Part shown: piece after piece, positions 24,169 to 32,929 of the stretch
How the letters are laid out: each line of letters begins with the position of its first letter
Numbering within the stretch: position 1 is the first letter of the stretch
From: Paenibacillus algorifonticola
Lineage (GTDB): Bacteria > Bacillota > Bacilli > Paenibacillales > Paenibacillaceae
Direction: 5' to 3'
Length of the DNA stretch: 64,000 nt
Assembly: GCF_000971975.1 (NCBI RefSeq)
Contig: NZ_LAQO01000007.1
Coordinates: forward strand, 186,001-250,000
The notes under the pieces: model-generated
What the model saw: only the letters and a program-made list of their open reading frames with translations
Database searches by the model: none
What the model was told of the DNA's origin: nothing
Translations under genes and position numbers: made by a program

Positions 24169-25164
24169 TTAAATGAACAACCAATCCATTGCCCAGTAGA
24201 CAGCCATGGCCATCAGGACAGTGATCGGAATCGTAATGACCCAAGCGACCAAAATACGGCCCGCCATCGACCATTTCACGCTGGAGAAGCGCTTCGCGCT
24301 GCCTACACCGAGAATCGAAGACGTGATAACATGTGTCGTACTAACTGGCAAATGCAGCACTGTAGCCGTCAAAATAACGACAGCCGAGCCTACATCGGCA
24401 GCAAAGCCATTGATCGGTTCGATTTTGAAAATCTTCGTACCCATCGTTTTAATGATTTTGTAGCCGCCGACGGACGTACCAAGCGCCATCGCCAGAGCAG
24501 CGGACAGCTTAACCCATAGCGGCACATCCAAATTATCCTGAACTCCCGCAGCAACAAGTGCAAACGTGATAATCCCCATCGCCTTCTGCGCATCATTCGT
24601 ACCATGGGAGAACGATTGGAATGCCGCCGTTACGATTTGGCTGAAACGGAAGCCTTTGTTCACCTGATGCGGGCTCGATTTGGCGAAAATCCGCTTGAGC
24701 AGCCACATAATGATGAAACCAGCCGAGAAAGCAATAAGCGGCGATAAAATGAGAGCTTTAACAATGTCCGTAAAGCCCGAAGCATTAATCGTGCCAATTC
24801 CTGAACCTGCAATAACCGCACCAGCCAGCGAGCCGATGAGTGCATGGGACGAGGAGGACGGAATACCGAACCACCACGTAACCAGGTTCCAGATAATAGC
24901 CGATATGAGCGCAGCGATAACCACTTCGACACCATTCGGCAAATCAGCAGGATTCGCCACGCCGCTTCCGATCGTTTTGGCTACCCCGGTAAACATAATC
25001 GCACCGAGGAAGTTCATCACCGCAGCCATCAATATCGCTACACGCGGCTTGAGCGCACGGGTCGATACCGACGTCGCAATCGCATTTGCGGTATCATGGA
25101 AGCCGTTAATAAAATCAAAACCGAGTGCCAGAATGACAACCGTCCATAAAATATATGAATCCAT
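24169..25164 (-). CDS. pit: Low-affinity inorganic phosphate transporter (PiT family)
   Basis: 331 aa integral membrane symporter for phosphate with metal or proton. The two inverted PiT halves are visible: FINGFHDTANAIATSVSTRA near the N-terminus, and FSHGTNDAQKAMGIITFAL with LPVSTTHVITSSILGVG in the second half. About nine or ten hydrophobic segments. It lies 24 bp downstream of the DUF47 gene, the usual PiT partner order, with one shared terminator. Confidence 0.93.
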   Translation of the reverse strand: MDSYILWTVVILALGFDFINGFHDTANAIATSVSTRALKPRVAILMAAVMNFLGAIMFTGVAKTIGSGVANPADLPNGVEVVIAALISAIIWNLVTWWFGIPSSSSHALIGSLAGAVIAGSGIGTINASGFTDIVKALILSPLIAFSAGFIIMWLLKRIFAKSSPHQVNKGFRFSQIVTAAFQSFSHGTNDAQKAMGIITFALVAAGVQDNLDVPLWVKLSAALAMALGTSVGGYKIIKTMGTKIFKIEPINGFAADVGSAVVILTATVLHLPVSTTHVITSSILGVGSAKRFSSVKWSMAGRILVAWVITIPITVLMAMAVYWAMDWLFI

Positions 25165-25188
25165 TAGAGTTGACTCCCACTTTCCGCG

Positions 25189-25800
25189 TTAGCTATTGCG
25201 CATAATGATCGATTCCAGCGTATTGGCAACATCCTCGCAATAGTCGGTCGTTTGCTCCAGCATTTCATAAATTTCCTTGCGTTTCATCAGCTCAATCGGA
25301 TCGCTTACGTTCGCGAACAAGCTTGTAATACATACGCGAAGCAGATCATCCGCTTGATTTTCCAGCTCATTGAGCGCAATGTTCGGCTCACGAATAGCCA
25401 GCAGCTTCTTCTGCGTCAGCAAATAAATAGCTTTCTTGATCTGATGCGCGCAGCGCAGCAAAATGTCGCCAAACAGCTGGATGTACTCATCCTTCTCCTT
25501 GATGTTGTACATTTCGAAACGCGAAGCGCATGCCTCGATTCCATCCAGCACATCGTCAAGCGAACTTGTCAGCGCCATAATATCTTCTCGTTCAATCGGA
25601 GTGATGAACGTTTTGTTCAATTCCTTCAAAATCGTGTGCACATACTTGTCGCACTGGCTTTCGTATTCCTTCATCGTCTTGGCGAAAGCAGAGACATCGG
25701 ACAAATCCGACAATCCGTTTGAGAAATACTCAACAGCGACAACGAGTGCATCGGCCATTTCTTCAAACGTTTTAAAGAAAATATCTTTTTTCTTGAACAT
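25189..25800 (-). CDS. DUF47/PhoU-like partner of the PiT transporter
   Basis: 203 aa, all-helical, homologous to the PhoU-like DUF47 family (YkaA) which pairs with PiT transporters and probably regulates them. Features are FFKTFEEMADALVVAVEYF, EYESQCDKYVHTILKELN with a TFITPIEREDI segment, and LDDVLDGIEAC, the metal-binding E/D-rich helices. ATG 25800 follows AAAGGGGATTACG; upstream in-frame codons lack a site. First gene of the pit operon, with a possible PhoP box in front. Confidence 0.9.
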   Translation of the reverse strand: MFKKKDIFFKTFEEMADALVVAVEYFSNGLSDLSDVSAFAKTMKEYESQCDKYVHTILKELNKTFITPIEREDIMALTSSLDDVLDGIEACASRFEMYNIKEKDEYIQLFGDILLRCAHQIKKAIYLLTQKKLLAIREPNIALNELENQADDLLRVCITSLFANVSDPIELMKRKEIYEMLEQTTDYCEDVANTLESIIMRNS

Positions 25801-25905
25801 CGTAATCCCCTTTACCGGCTGGATGTTTTGTTTGGGCATTTTGTCGACCTTTGGTGACCTTTGGTGGATAAGCCCAGAATATCTTAACACAGTTTACTTT
25901 AAAAA

Positions 25906-25922
25906 TGTTAACGGAATATTAA
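25906..25922 (-). promoter_or_regulatory. Possible PhoP box
   Basis: On the minus strand TTAATA and TTAACA occur as direct repeats with an 11 bp period, about 110 bp before the DUF47 start. This matches the TTAACA-N5 repeats bound by PhoP in Bacillus and suits a phosphate gene. Only two units are clear where functional boxes usually have four. Confidence 0.35.
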
Positions 25923-25985
25923 CGTTTATGAAAAAAATTTCTTTTTTTCACTCTATGCAGACATAACGTTCATTTCCTCCGCTTC

Positions 25986-26022
25986 CAAAACAAAGGCGCC
26001 GCCTCGTAAAGAGACAGCGCCT
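25986..26022 (-). terminator. Terminator after yerB
   Basis: AGGCGCTGTCTC pairs with GAGGCGGCGCCT (one or two mismatches), followed on the minus strand by TTTGTTTT. It lies 70 bp after the YerB stop. Confidence 0.7.
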
Positions 26023-26091
26023 AAGCTTATTATTGCCACGGGCACAGAAGCACTCTTCACCTGCTAAAAGTGTTTCCGAACCGCGCTTATT

Positions 26092-27150
26092 TTACCCATA
26101 CATCACATGATCAGCAATCGATTTTGTATTCGGGACAATGTGGAAAAAGGTTTTGCCCGGCACCAGAGCAAGCTCCTTGCCATCCTTCACGATCCGGATC
26201 ATATTGTCCGGCGCCCGTACCCATGATGCCTCTGTCATGCGACCTTGCTGGAACAGCATCGCATCTCCGCCCGCTTGCAAATCGACCGCGAGCCGTCCTT
26301 CATTGTCCAGCGTCTTGTGGCTTGCAGCCAACACTACCAGATTCGAAGCCGCAAGCTGCTCATTATTATTCAGGTCAATATGCGCTTCATCGTTGATGGA
26401 ACGCTTATATAGCTTGCTCGCCTCATCATAGGCGTAAGAAACCTTGTAATCCTTCAGTGTAAAATGAATCGTTACCGCCGTCGCAGGCGTCGTTGCCTCT
26501 GCAGCACCGTTCTCCGCAAACACATAGGCAGGCACCGCTGTATCCTGCTTGTAATTTTTCTTCTCCGCGCCGGAACGCAGCTTTTCCAAATCCGAATACA
26601 GATTATGCGGCGCCTTGCGCTCCTTGCTGCGCCAGAAATACGCGCCCGCGTTCGATATTTCATCCAAATACGGCTTCTTCTGCTGCTGCAAAATCGCATA
26701 AGCGTCGTTGCTGCCGCCTGCATGGGCAAGTACAGCGCCGTAGCTTTCGCCAATATTAATCAAATAAGGCCGAATGCTGCGAATCGGGCCAATCGAATCG
26801 GTTAAGGCGTCTGTGCTTTGGAACAGCGCAACGAGCCTCGTAATACCGCCTTCTGCAAGCACCTCCCACACGACGTCGGCATTCGACAAGCCCGATTGCG
26901 GACGAGCCGGCTTCAAGTTGTTGATCATGACGGCAATCGGCCGCTCCAATGCTTCTGTCTGCCGAGCAACTCCCGTTAATGGTGCTTGATATGGCAATGC
27001 CGCCGGTGAAACGCTAGGGCTTGGCAAAGCGCTTGGCTCCGGCGAAGCGGAAGGAAGCGCTTCCCCTTTATTGCCTCCCGCACATGCCGCAAGCAGTACA
27101 AGCAGCAGTAGGATGCTGGATGAAAAACCGATACTTTTTCCCAATTTCAT
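26092..27150 (-). CDS. yerB: YerB-like lipoprotein (DUF3048)
   Basis: 352 aa putative lipoprotein with signal peptide ending LLAAC (Cys23) and a Ser/Pro-rich linker (SASPEPSALPSPSVSPAALP). The DUF3048 domain starts at PLTGV, with RPIAVMINNLKPARPQSGLS and ADVVWEVLAEGGITRLVALF, the most conserved parts of YerB. A second domain follows with NMIRIVKDGKELALVPGKTF. Located on the outer face of the membrane; the biochemical role is unknown. Monocistronic. Confidence 0.88.
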   Translation of the reverse strand: MKLGKSIGFSSSILLLLVLLAACAGGNKGEALPSASPEPSALPSPSVSPAALPYQAPLTGVARQTEALERPIAVMINNLKPARPQSGLSNADVVWEVLAEGGITRLVALFQSTDALTDSIGPIRSIRPYLINIGESYGAVLAHAGGSNDAYAILQQQKKPYLDEISNAGAYFWRSKERKAPHNLYSDLEKLRSGAEKKNYKQDTAVPAYVFAENGAAEATTPATAVTIHFTLKDYKVSYAYDEASKLYKRSINDEAHIDLNNNEQLAASNLVVLAASHKTLDNEGRLAVDLQAGGDAMLFQQGRMTEASWVRAPDNMIRIVKDGKELALVPGKTFFHIVPNTKSIADHVMYG

Positions 27151-27314
27151 AAATGATACCCGCCTTTATTCGAATAATCTTATTATTTCAAATCTATCCT
27201 CTAGCGTGATAGATAATATGACAATTTACACAGCATAAAGCCCGCAAAAGCAGCTTACCTGCCTTTTCTACCTTTCTACTATACCACAGGATGATAGAAG
27301 GAGTAACAGATTAA

Positions 27315-27361
27315 GCAAAAACAGGACCTGCTCACGCGTTAGTCCCGCGTAACAGGTCCTG
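27315..27361 (-). terminator. Terminator after the alpha/beta hydrolase gene
   Basis: CAGGACCTG and CAGGTCCTG arms with an inner CGCG pairing, then TTTTTGCTT on the minus strand. Confidence 0.85.
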
Positions 27362-27408
27362 CCATAAAGCCGGATGCCGCCGTAAGCGGCACTACTTTTT
27401 TTTCCAAT

Positions 27409-28230
27409 TTAAATGCTCCAGTGATGCCATTCCTGCTGCTTCTTATCGAGCCCCTCCAGCCATTCCGAGCTAATGCGAATCGCTTCCTCCTGATGCTGGC
27501 GGTTGGAATACGTATGCGATGCCTGAAAAATAATTTCCTTGTCGCACAGCCCCTCGCTGCGAGTCCAGAACACCTTCTGATAGAGGAAGCTGTAATCGAC
27601 CGGAATGAGCTCATCGCTCGTGCCATGGACGAGCAGAACATCGCCGGAGAAGCGCGTTGCTGCCTGGAACGGCTGATGCTCAAGCAGCGAGTCGAAGAAG
27701 ACGGGCTTCAGCGTAAAGCCGGAATAATCAACCGTGCCGGATTGAACCGCTTCATCATAGCCCTTCCTGCCGACAATTCGGACAATATCGTTGAAGGGAT
27801 AAGCAACTGGCGACCATAGAAGGAGGCGCTTGACCCGTTTATCCTTGACGGCGGTCATAATCGAGACCGCTCCGCCCAGACTATGCCCGAGCAATACAAT
27901 CCGGCGCGGATCTACGCATTCCATGCTCGTGATGTAGTCAAGCGCTGTACGCGTCTGATCGACCATGCTGTCGAAGCCAAGCGAACCGTAATCGCCATTG
28001 CTCTCGCCGCAGCCGCCATAATCGAAGCGCAGCACATACGAGCCTTGGGCAGCAAGGGCGCGGGCTGCTTTCACAAACAAGCGGTCCACACCGATGCGGC
28101 TGCCAATAAATCCGTGGCAAATAATGATGGCCTGCCGCTTGCAGTCGTCGTTCTTCTTCTCATCCGTCGGATAATGCAGCGTAGCTGCCAGCTCCAATCC
28201 TTCATGGCGCAATACCAGATGCTTCTCCAT
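27409..28230 (-). CDS. Alpha/beta hydrolase
   Basis: 273 aa cytoplasmic serine hydrolase. The oxyanion-side motif is IIICHGFIGSRIGVDR, the nucleophile Ser sits in LLGHSLGGAVSIM, an Asp follows in VLLVHGTSDELIPVDYS, and the catalytic His is probably in FQASHTYSNRQHQEE. It resembles the acyl-esterase/YfhM-type prolyl oligopeptidase-like family with FDYGGCGESNGDYG. Substrate unknown. ATG 28230 behind CAGGAGG; TTG 28236 lies too close to the ribosome site. Confidence 0.88.
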   Translation of the reverse strand: MEKHLVLRHEGLELAATLHYPTDEKKNDDCKRQAIIICHGFIGSRIGVDRLFVKAARALAAQGSYVLRFDYGGCGESNGDYGSLGFDSMVDQTRTALDYITSMECVDPRRIVLLGHSLGGAVSIMTAVKDKRVKRLLLWSPVAYPFNDIVRIVGRKGYDEAVQSGTVDYSGFTLKPVFFDSLLEHQPFQAATRFSGDVLLVHGTSDELIPVDYSFLYQKVFWTRSEGLCDKEIIFQASHTYSNRQHQEEAIRISSEWLEGLDKKQQEWHHWSI

Positions 28231-28348
28231 GTCCAAAACCTCCTGCCGTTTCCATACAGCGTCTTAATTATATTAATTCCTACCCGAATACTTTGAATTC
28301 ATTGAAATCATAATAGCACCCCGCAGGTGCAGCTGTCAATCCGTTATT

Positions 28349-28930
28349 TTATACAAGATCGCAAGCTTCAACCGGCATCCAGTGCTCATCCTGTCCGTCC
28401 CATTTGACGTTGCAGCCAATCGGATTGGTGTACGGCACCGAAACCTCCTTGCCCAGCGTATGCTCGGTAAGCGCACGCTCCAGATCATAAACCGTCACTT
28501 TGCCTGAATCCCTAGGCTGATCAACTCCCCGGCCCGTATAAACCAGCTTGCGCTCTTTATCAAAAACATAAAAATGCGGCGTACGCAGCGCCCCATAAGC
28601 TTTGGCGACCTCTTGCGTATCATCGCGCAAATACGTCCAAGGGAACTTCAGCTCATTCATTCGCTCCACCATATGCTCAAAGGAATCATCCGGCTTCGTA
28701 TTAATACTGTTTGCATTAATGCCGACGAAAGCAACGCCCTTCTCCTTGAACTTGATTGCCGTCTTGCGCGTGAGCTCGTCCGATCCAACCACATAAGGAC
28801 AATGATTACAGGTGAAAAATACAACCAGCGTATCGGCTTCGGCAAAATCCTGCAAGGCATAGCTCTTGCCATCCGTCGCCGGAAGCGTAAAATCTGGTGC
28901 TTGCTGACCAATCTGAACAGTGAAAGACAT
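28349..28930 (-). CDS. Thioredoxin-like AhpC/TSA family protein
   Basis: 193 aa with a redoxin fold: [20 protein letters not shown], then [18 protein letters not shown] with a C-x-x-C (CNHC) redox site, and [20 protein letters not shown] with the cis-Pro. Such proteins act as thiol-disulfide reductases or peroxidases. The C-terminus has GCNVKW, with one more Cys. ATG 28930 follows GGGAGGG; upstream in-frame codons are not needed. No partner gene in the vicinity. Confidence 0.88.
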   Translation of the reverse strand: MSFTVQIGQQAPDFTLPATDGKSYALQDFAEADTLVVFFTCNHCPYVVGSDELTRKTAIKFKEKGVAFVGINANSINTKPDDSFEHMVERMNELKFPWTYLRDDTQEVAKAYGALRTPHFYVFDKERKLVYTGRGVDQPRDSGKVTVYDLERALTEHTLGKEVSVPYTNPIGCNVKWDGQDEHWMPVEACDLV

Positions 28931-29095
28931 TATAAATCCCTCCCAGTATGAAATGACCATCACCTATTATTGTACCACAATTAGGAATTGCTTTTTTTGA
29001 TGGCCTGGCTGTGCTTCGGACATATTAATTTAAAGCTGCAAATATTGATTCCCTTAACGTGCTTATGAAGCCGCCAAGAAAGGAGTGGAGCTTAT

Positions 29096-29215
29096 ATGCC
29101 TGCATGGATTGTATGGCTTACCGATCACTGGCTTTCCGTTATGATTACATGCGGTGTCGTCGTCGCTGTCGCATACGTATTGTTTAACCGCAATATGCTG
29201 TTCAACAAAAATTAG
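29096..29215 (+). CDS. Small single-pass membrane protein, 39 aa
   Basis: ATG 29096 lies behind AAAGGAG with a 10 bp spacer. The product has a central hydrophobic helix (SVMITCGVVVAVAYVLF, about residues 14-30) flanked by MPAWIVWLTDHWL and NRNMLFNKN. A hairpin AGCCGCCC / GGGCGGCT follows at the stop codon. Its arrangement (good ribosome site, helix, basic end, downstream hairpin) supports a real gene. Function unknown. Confidence 0.6.
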   Translation: MPAWIVWLTDHWLSVMITCGVVVAVAYVLFNRNMLFNKN

Positions 29216-29287
29216 CCGCCCATCCGGGCGGCTGATTCCGTATAACTGCGCATATGCCGTACATGCTTGTGCCGTAATACATACGGG

Positions 29288-30697
29288 CTATGTTGCTGAT
29301 TTATCCTGATGGCTGATCGGCAGCTTGATCGTGATTACCGTTCCAGCTCCACGCTCGCTGTCTATTTTCATCTCGCCAGCATGCAGCTCGGTAATTTCCT
29401 TGCAGATCGCGAGCCCTAGCCCGCTTCCGCCCTGCCCTGTATTCGCCTTATAGAACTTCTCCGTCACATGGGGAATGTCCTCGGCTTCGATTCCGCAGCC
29501 GGTATCGGCAACCGTCAGCAGCGCATAGTCTTCGTCAAGCGTAATGGAGATCGACACTCGAATGGTGCCGCCTGCTGGCGTGAACTTGAACGCATTGTCA
29601 ATTAAATTAATGATGACCTGCTTCAAGCGGTTCGCATCCGCATATACCATCACCGGCGATTTGCCAAGGGATACGAGCAGCTTCACGCCTGTCTGATCCT
29701 GCCGGACACCTAGCTGGGCGACCGTCTCTTTCACCGGGCTGTTGAGATCCAGCAGCTCGGCATGAAGCTCCATGCTTCCTGCCGACAGCTTGGAGAAATC
29801 GAGCAAATCCTCAACAAGCCCCGACAAGCGCAGCGTTTCATGGCTAATAATTTGCAGCCCCAGCTTCATTTCCTCATTGTCGGCCGGATCGCCTTCCTTC
29901 AGCGTCTCGCTCCAGCCTCTTATGGACGTAAGCGGCGTTCGCAGCTCATGGGAAATGGAGGAGATAAAATCATTTTTGAGCTTCTCGCGATGATTCAGCT
30001 CTACGACCATCGTATTGAACGTTTCCGCCAGCTGTCCAATTTCATCATTGCTTCGTTTCGTCGCCCGCCTCGTCCAATCACCATCAGCCATATACCTCGC
30101 TGCACGCGTCAGCTCGCGAATAGGACGTACAATACGCTGCGCCAGCCATAGGCTTAACCCAAGGAACAGCAAAATAACCGCCAGCCCGACAAATGCCGTC
30201 ATGCGCAGCAGTTGGCTCACCATATCGTCCACGGCGCTGATGGAGGCCGAATAACGCAGCAGGGATACAACATGCGTATCATTCCAGACCGGTATCGTAA
30301 TCGACGTGACCCGCTCCTTGTAATAAGGATCATTGCCCTGCCAAATATCGGTCTGTCCGTTCATTGCTGCCTGTACGTCCAGCGTGGTGTACTGTATATT
30401 TTCCACCAGCCCATCTGAGTCCATGCGAACCTTTCCGTACACATCAAGCAGTTGGAGCCGCGTATCGCCTTCCACCATATATTGCAGCATGTAATCGGCT
30501 TGATCATGCATTTTCAGGGAAGCCATCGTCCGGTTATGCGTGGCAAGAGCAGATACAGCCCGCTGTTTAACCGAGCTTTGCGCACTGCCATAATAATAAT
30601 TGGTAATCAGCGTGGCAAAAAGTCCACCGAGCACGACGACAACGAGCGCAATCAGCAGCAAATAGCTCCACACGATTCTCGTCTTGAGACTGTTCAT
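29288..30697 (-). CDS. Sensor histidine kinase
   Basis: 469 aa membrane kinase. TM1 at about residues 10-30, an extracellular domain to about residue 155, TM2 near 160-185, then HAMP (IVRPIRELTRAARYMADGDW), the phospho-acceptor His in FISSISHELRTPLTSIRGWS, and the ATPase with NLIDNAFKFTP (N box), VADTGCGIEAEDIP (G1) and GGSGLGLAICKEI (G2). Its ATG overlaps the response-regulator stop as ATGA. It is last in an operon beginning with a polysaccharide deacetylase, so a cell-envelope signal is plausible. Confidence 0.93.
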   Translation of the reverse strand: MNSLKTRIVWSYLLLIALVVVVLGGLFATLITNYYYGSAQSSVKQRAVSALATHNRTMASLKMHDQADYMLQYMVEGDTRLQLLDVYGKVRMDSDGLVENIQYTTLDVQAAMNGQTDIWQGNDPYYKERVTSITIPVWNDTHVVSLLRYSASISAVDDMVSQLLRMTAFVGLAVILLFLGLSLWLAQRIVRPIRELTRAARYMADGDWTRRATKRSNDEIGQLAETFNTMVVELNHREKLKNDFISSISHELRTPLTSIRGWSETLKEGDPADNEEMKLGLQIISHETLRLSGLVEDLLDFSKLSAGSMELHAELLDLNSPVKETVAQLGVRQDQTGVKLLVSLGKSPVMVYADANRLKQVIINLIDNAFKFTPAGGTIRVSISITLDEDYALLTVADTGCGIEAEDIPHVTEKFYKANTGQGGSGLGLAICKEITELHAGEMKIDSERGAGTVITIKLPISHQDKSAT

Positions 30698-31446
30698 CCG
30701 CTGCTGCCCCTTCTCCAGCGGTAGCCGAAGCCCCACACCGTTTCAATGAAAGCAGGCTCAGAGGAATTTTCTTCGATTTTTTGGCGCACCCGCCTAATGT
30801 TTACGTCAACGACCTTAAGGTCGCCCACATAATAACGGCCCCAAACCTCGCTCAAAATATCATCGCGGCTGACGCTTTTGCCTTCCCGCTCCATTAATAG
30901 CCGCACCAGCGTCCATTCGGTTGGGGTCAAAATAATTTCCTCATCGTTTTTCCATAGCTTGCGTGCAGATACCGACAGGCGGAACGGCCCAATTTTTAGC
31001 TCATCATCCACTTGTGCTGCCTGCGTCATAAGGCCAGCCGTTACCTCTTGGGCTGCCGCCGCCTGAAGCAGCGCAGCACTCGGCTGCATTCTCCGATAGA
31101 GCGACTTGATTCGGGCAATCAGCTCGCCTGGGCTGAACGGCTTCTGCACATAATCGTCGGCACCAAGCTCCAGCCCGTGAATTTTATCCTCTTCCTGCGA
31201 TTTCGCAGTCAGCATAATAATGCCCATACTCGGAAATTTGCTGCGCAGCTGCTCGCATACTTCAAAGCCGCTAATTGTCGGCAGCATCACATCAAGCAGC
31301 GCAATATCGAACGGCCCCTCCGAATCAGCCAAAGCGAGCGCCGTTTCTCCGTCGCCTGCTTCCGTCACTTCCATCTCGTTGCGTTTTAGATTAATGCGGA
31401 CAAAGCCGCGAATCGCTTCTTCATCTTCCAGCAGCAAAATACGCAT
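30694..31446 (-). CDS. OmpR/PhoB-family response regulator
   Basis: 250 aa. Receiver domain with acidic pocket LLEDEE, phosphorylated Asp in IALLDVMLPTISG, conserved Thr in IIMLTAKSQEED and Lys in VQKPFSPGELIARI. A linker of Ala/Gln precedes the winged-helix DNA-binding domain (LTPTEWTLVRLLMEREGKSV, VDVNIRRVRQKIE, FIETVWGFGYRW). ATG 31446 after GGTGG; pairs with the overlapping histidine kinase. Confidence 0.94.
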   Translation of the reverse strand: MRILLLEDEEAIRGFVRINLKRNEMEVTEAGDGETALALADSEGPFDIALLDVMLPTISGFEVCEQLRSKFPSMGIIMLTAKSQEEDKIHGLELGADDYVQKPFSPGELIARIKSLYRRMQPSAALLQAAAAQEVTAGLMTQAAQVDDELKIGPFRLSVSARKLWKNDEEIILTPTEWTLVRLLMEREGKSVSRDDILSEVWGRYYVGDLKVVDVNIRRVRQKIEENSSEPAFIETVWGFGYRWRRGSSG

Positions 31447-31466
31447 AGGTCCACCCACTTTTTCCT

Positions 31467-32885
31467 TTAGTCCGGCCTCGGTACCAGCAATTCCGGCAGT
31501 TGATCCTTATTCAGCTGCATCGCATAAAACGGCTGGCGATCACTGATATCCATCGTTCCTGGAGGACCAAGCTGCTGTGCATAAATGTATACCAAGCCCG
31601 CATAATTGGACACGACATTGTAAGCGCGGTCTGTTTCATTCCACTCTTCCTGAATGCTGCTCCACTTGGTTAATGGAACAGCATATAACGTGCCAAGCTC
31701 GGACTTGTAGCCGGTTTCTTCATTCCAATATTCAAAGGTGACGATGCCATATTCCGGATGGACGCCTGGGCTTCTTAGCGTATAGTGGCCCTTCCACTGA
31801 TTCGGAATCGTAAAGCTGATCTGGTAGCTCTTATTCGTAAACTCTTCCTTGATCGACTTAAACGTCTTATCGCCATCCCATTGCAGCCACTCATTCACCC
31901 ATAGCATCCCGGCATAAGGGAGATCTGGATACCCTGCCGGCTCTTTTGGACGGGATAGCTCGATTATGCCATCGCCGTTAATATCCTCATTTTGCGTCGG
32001 CGTTCCCGAAATAAGCGCATGTCCAAATTCGCCCTGCTCGGATAACGCAACTGGCCGCAGCTTGCCTTTCTCCCACACATACATAAACGTATACATCGAA
32101 TGGGCGCCTACCGCAGCCTCCAAGACGACACCTGTATGCCGCTCCGATATTTTGCCAATTAATAGTCGGTCATAGTTGATGACATCATTGCTAAGATCGA
32201 GCTGCTGCAGCGCATGAAACTTGCCCTTTGTCCATTCATATACCGTCAGCTTATAGTTTGGCAGCTGAACCTCCTGGTTCGGCCAATCCCCCGTGACGAC
32301 TGCCAGCTCCAGCTTGCCATCCCCATTCAGATCGCCTGCTTCCGCATACAAATAAGGCAGGGAATCCTCCGACTCAAGCACAAGCTTGCCTTCCTCATTG
32401 CGCACTGGCGTTTTGCTAAGCGAATACAGCTCGACCATATTGGAGCCATCATAGGAGCCAATCCAGCCGACTGCCAGATCGAGCTTGCCATCTTTGTCAT
32501 AATCGCTGACTTTCATCCAGTCCATTCGCATCGATAAAGGCTGCTGAATCGTATAATAGGGCTTCCAGGTGTTGCCCCGATACCGGAGCAGCATCAGCTC
32601 AGGAGAGCTGTATTCATTGTTAAAAGAAACGAGCGCCTCGTCTACGCCATCGCCATCTACATCGAGCAGGCGCACGGCGCCAAGCTTGTCATCGCGCATC
32701 GGAAGCGCTAGCTGTGCATGAGGCGGCAAAGCTTTCTGCACAGCCTGAACGAGCGCCTGCTTGTCCGAGGCGATAGTAGGTTTTTCAAGTAAATCCGCAG
32801 GAGCCGCCGTATATCGGCAGCCGGTTGCTAATAAACAAAGCAAGGCGGCTGCAAGCAGCGCCCCGCTTATTTTGGATATAAACAA
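31467..32885 (-). CDS. FG-GAP/VCBS-repeat lipoprotein
   Basis: About 472 aa extracellular lipoprotein with signal ending LLATGC. It carries several integrin-type FG-GAP repeats with calcium-binding loops: LLDVDGDGVDEALVSF, VSDYDKDGKLDLAVGW, AGDLNGDGKLELAVVTG and EDINGDGIIELSRPK, which predict a beta-propeller. TTG 32885 lies 9 bp after AAGGGGG and gives a compact signal peptide; a TTG at 32933 overlapping the deacetylase stop is the alternative. It precedes the two-component genes by 20 bp and may feed the kinase or assist wall modification. The function is inferred only from context. Confidence 0.8.
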   Translation of the reverse strand: MFISKISGALLAAALLCLLATGCRYTAAPADLLEKPTIASDKQALVQAVQKALPPHAQLALPMRDDKLGAVRLLDVDGDGVDEALVSFNNEYSSPELMLLRYRGNTWKPYYTIQQPLSMRMDWMKVSDYDKDGKLDLAVGWIGSYDGSNMVELYSLSKTPVRNEEGKLVLESEDSLPYLYAEAGDLNGDGKLELAVVTGDWPNQEVQLPNYKLTVYEWTKGKFHALQQLDLSNDVINYDRLLIGKISERHTGVVLEAAVGAHSMYTFMYVWEKGKLRPVALSEQGEFGHALISGTPTQNEDINGDGIIELSRPKEPAGYPDLPYAGMLWVNEWLQWDGDKTFKSIKEEFTNKSYQISFTIPNQWKGHYTLRSPGVHPEYGIVTFEYWNEETGYKSELGTLYAVPLTKWSSIQEEWNETDRAYNVVSNYAGLVYIYAQQLGPPGTMDISDRQPFYAMQLNKDQLPELLVPRPD

Positions 32886-32929
32886 TCGCTTAAGCCCCCT
32901 TAAACTTACGGTTCGAAAGCAGACCGGAA

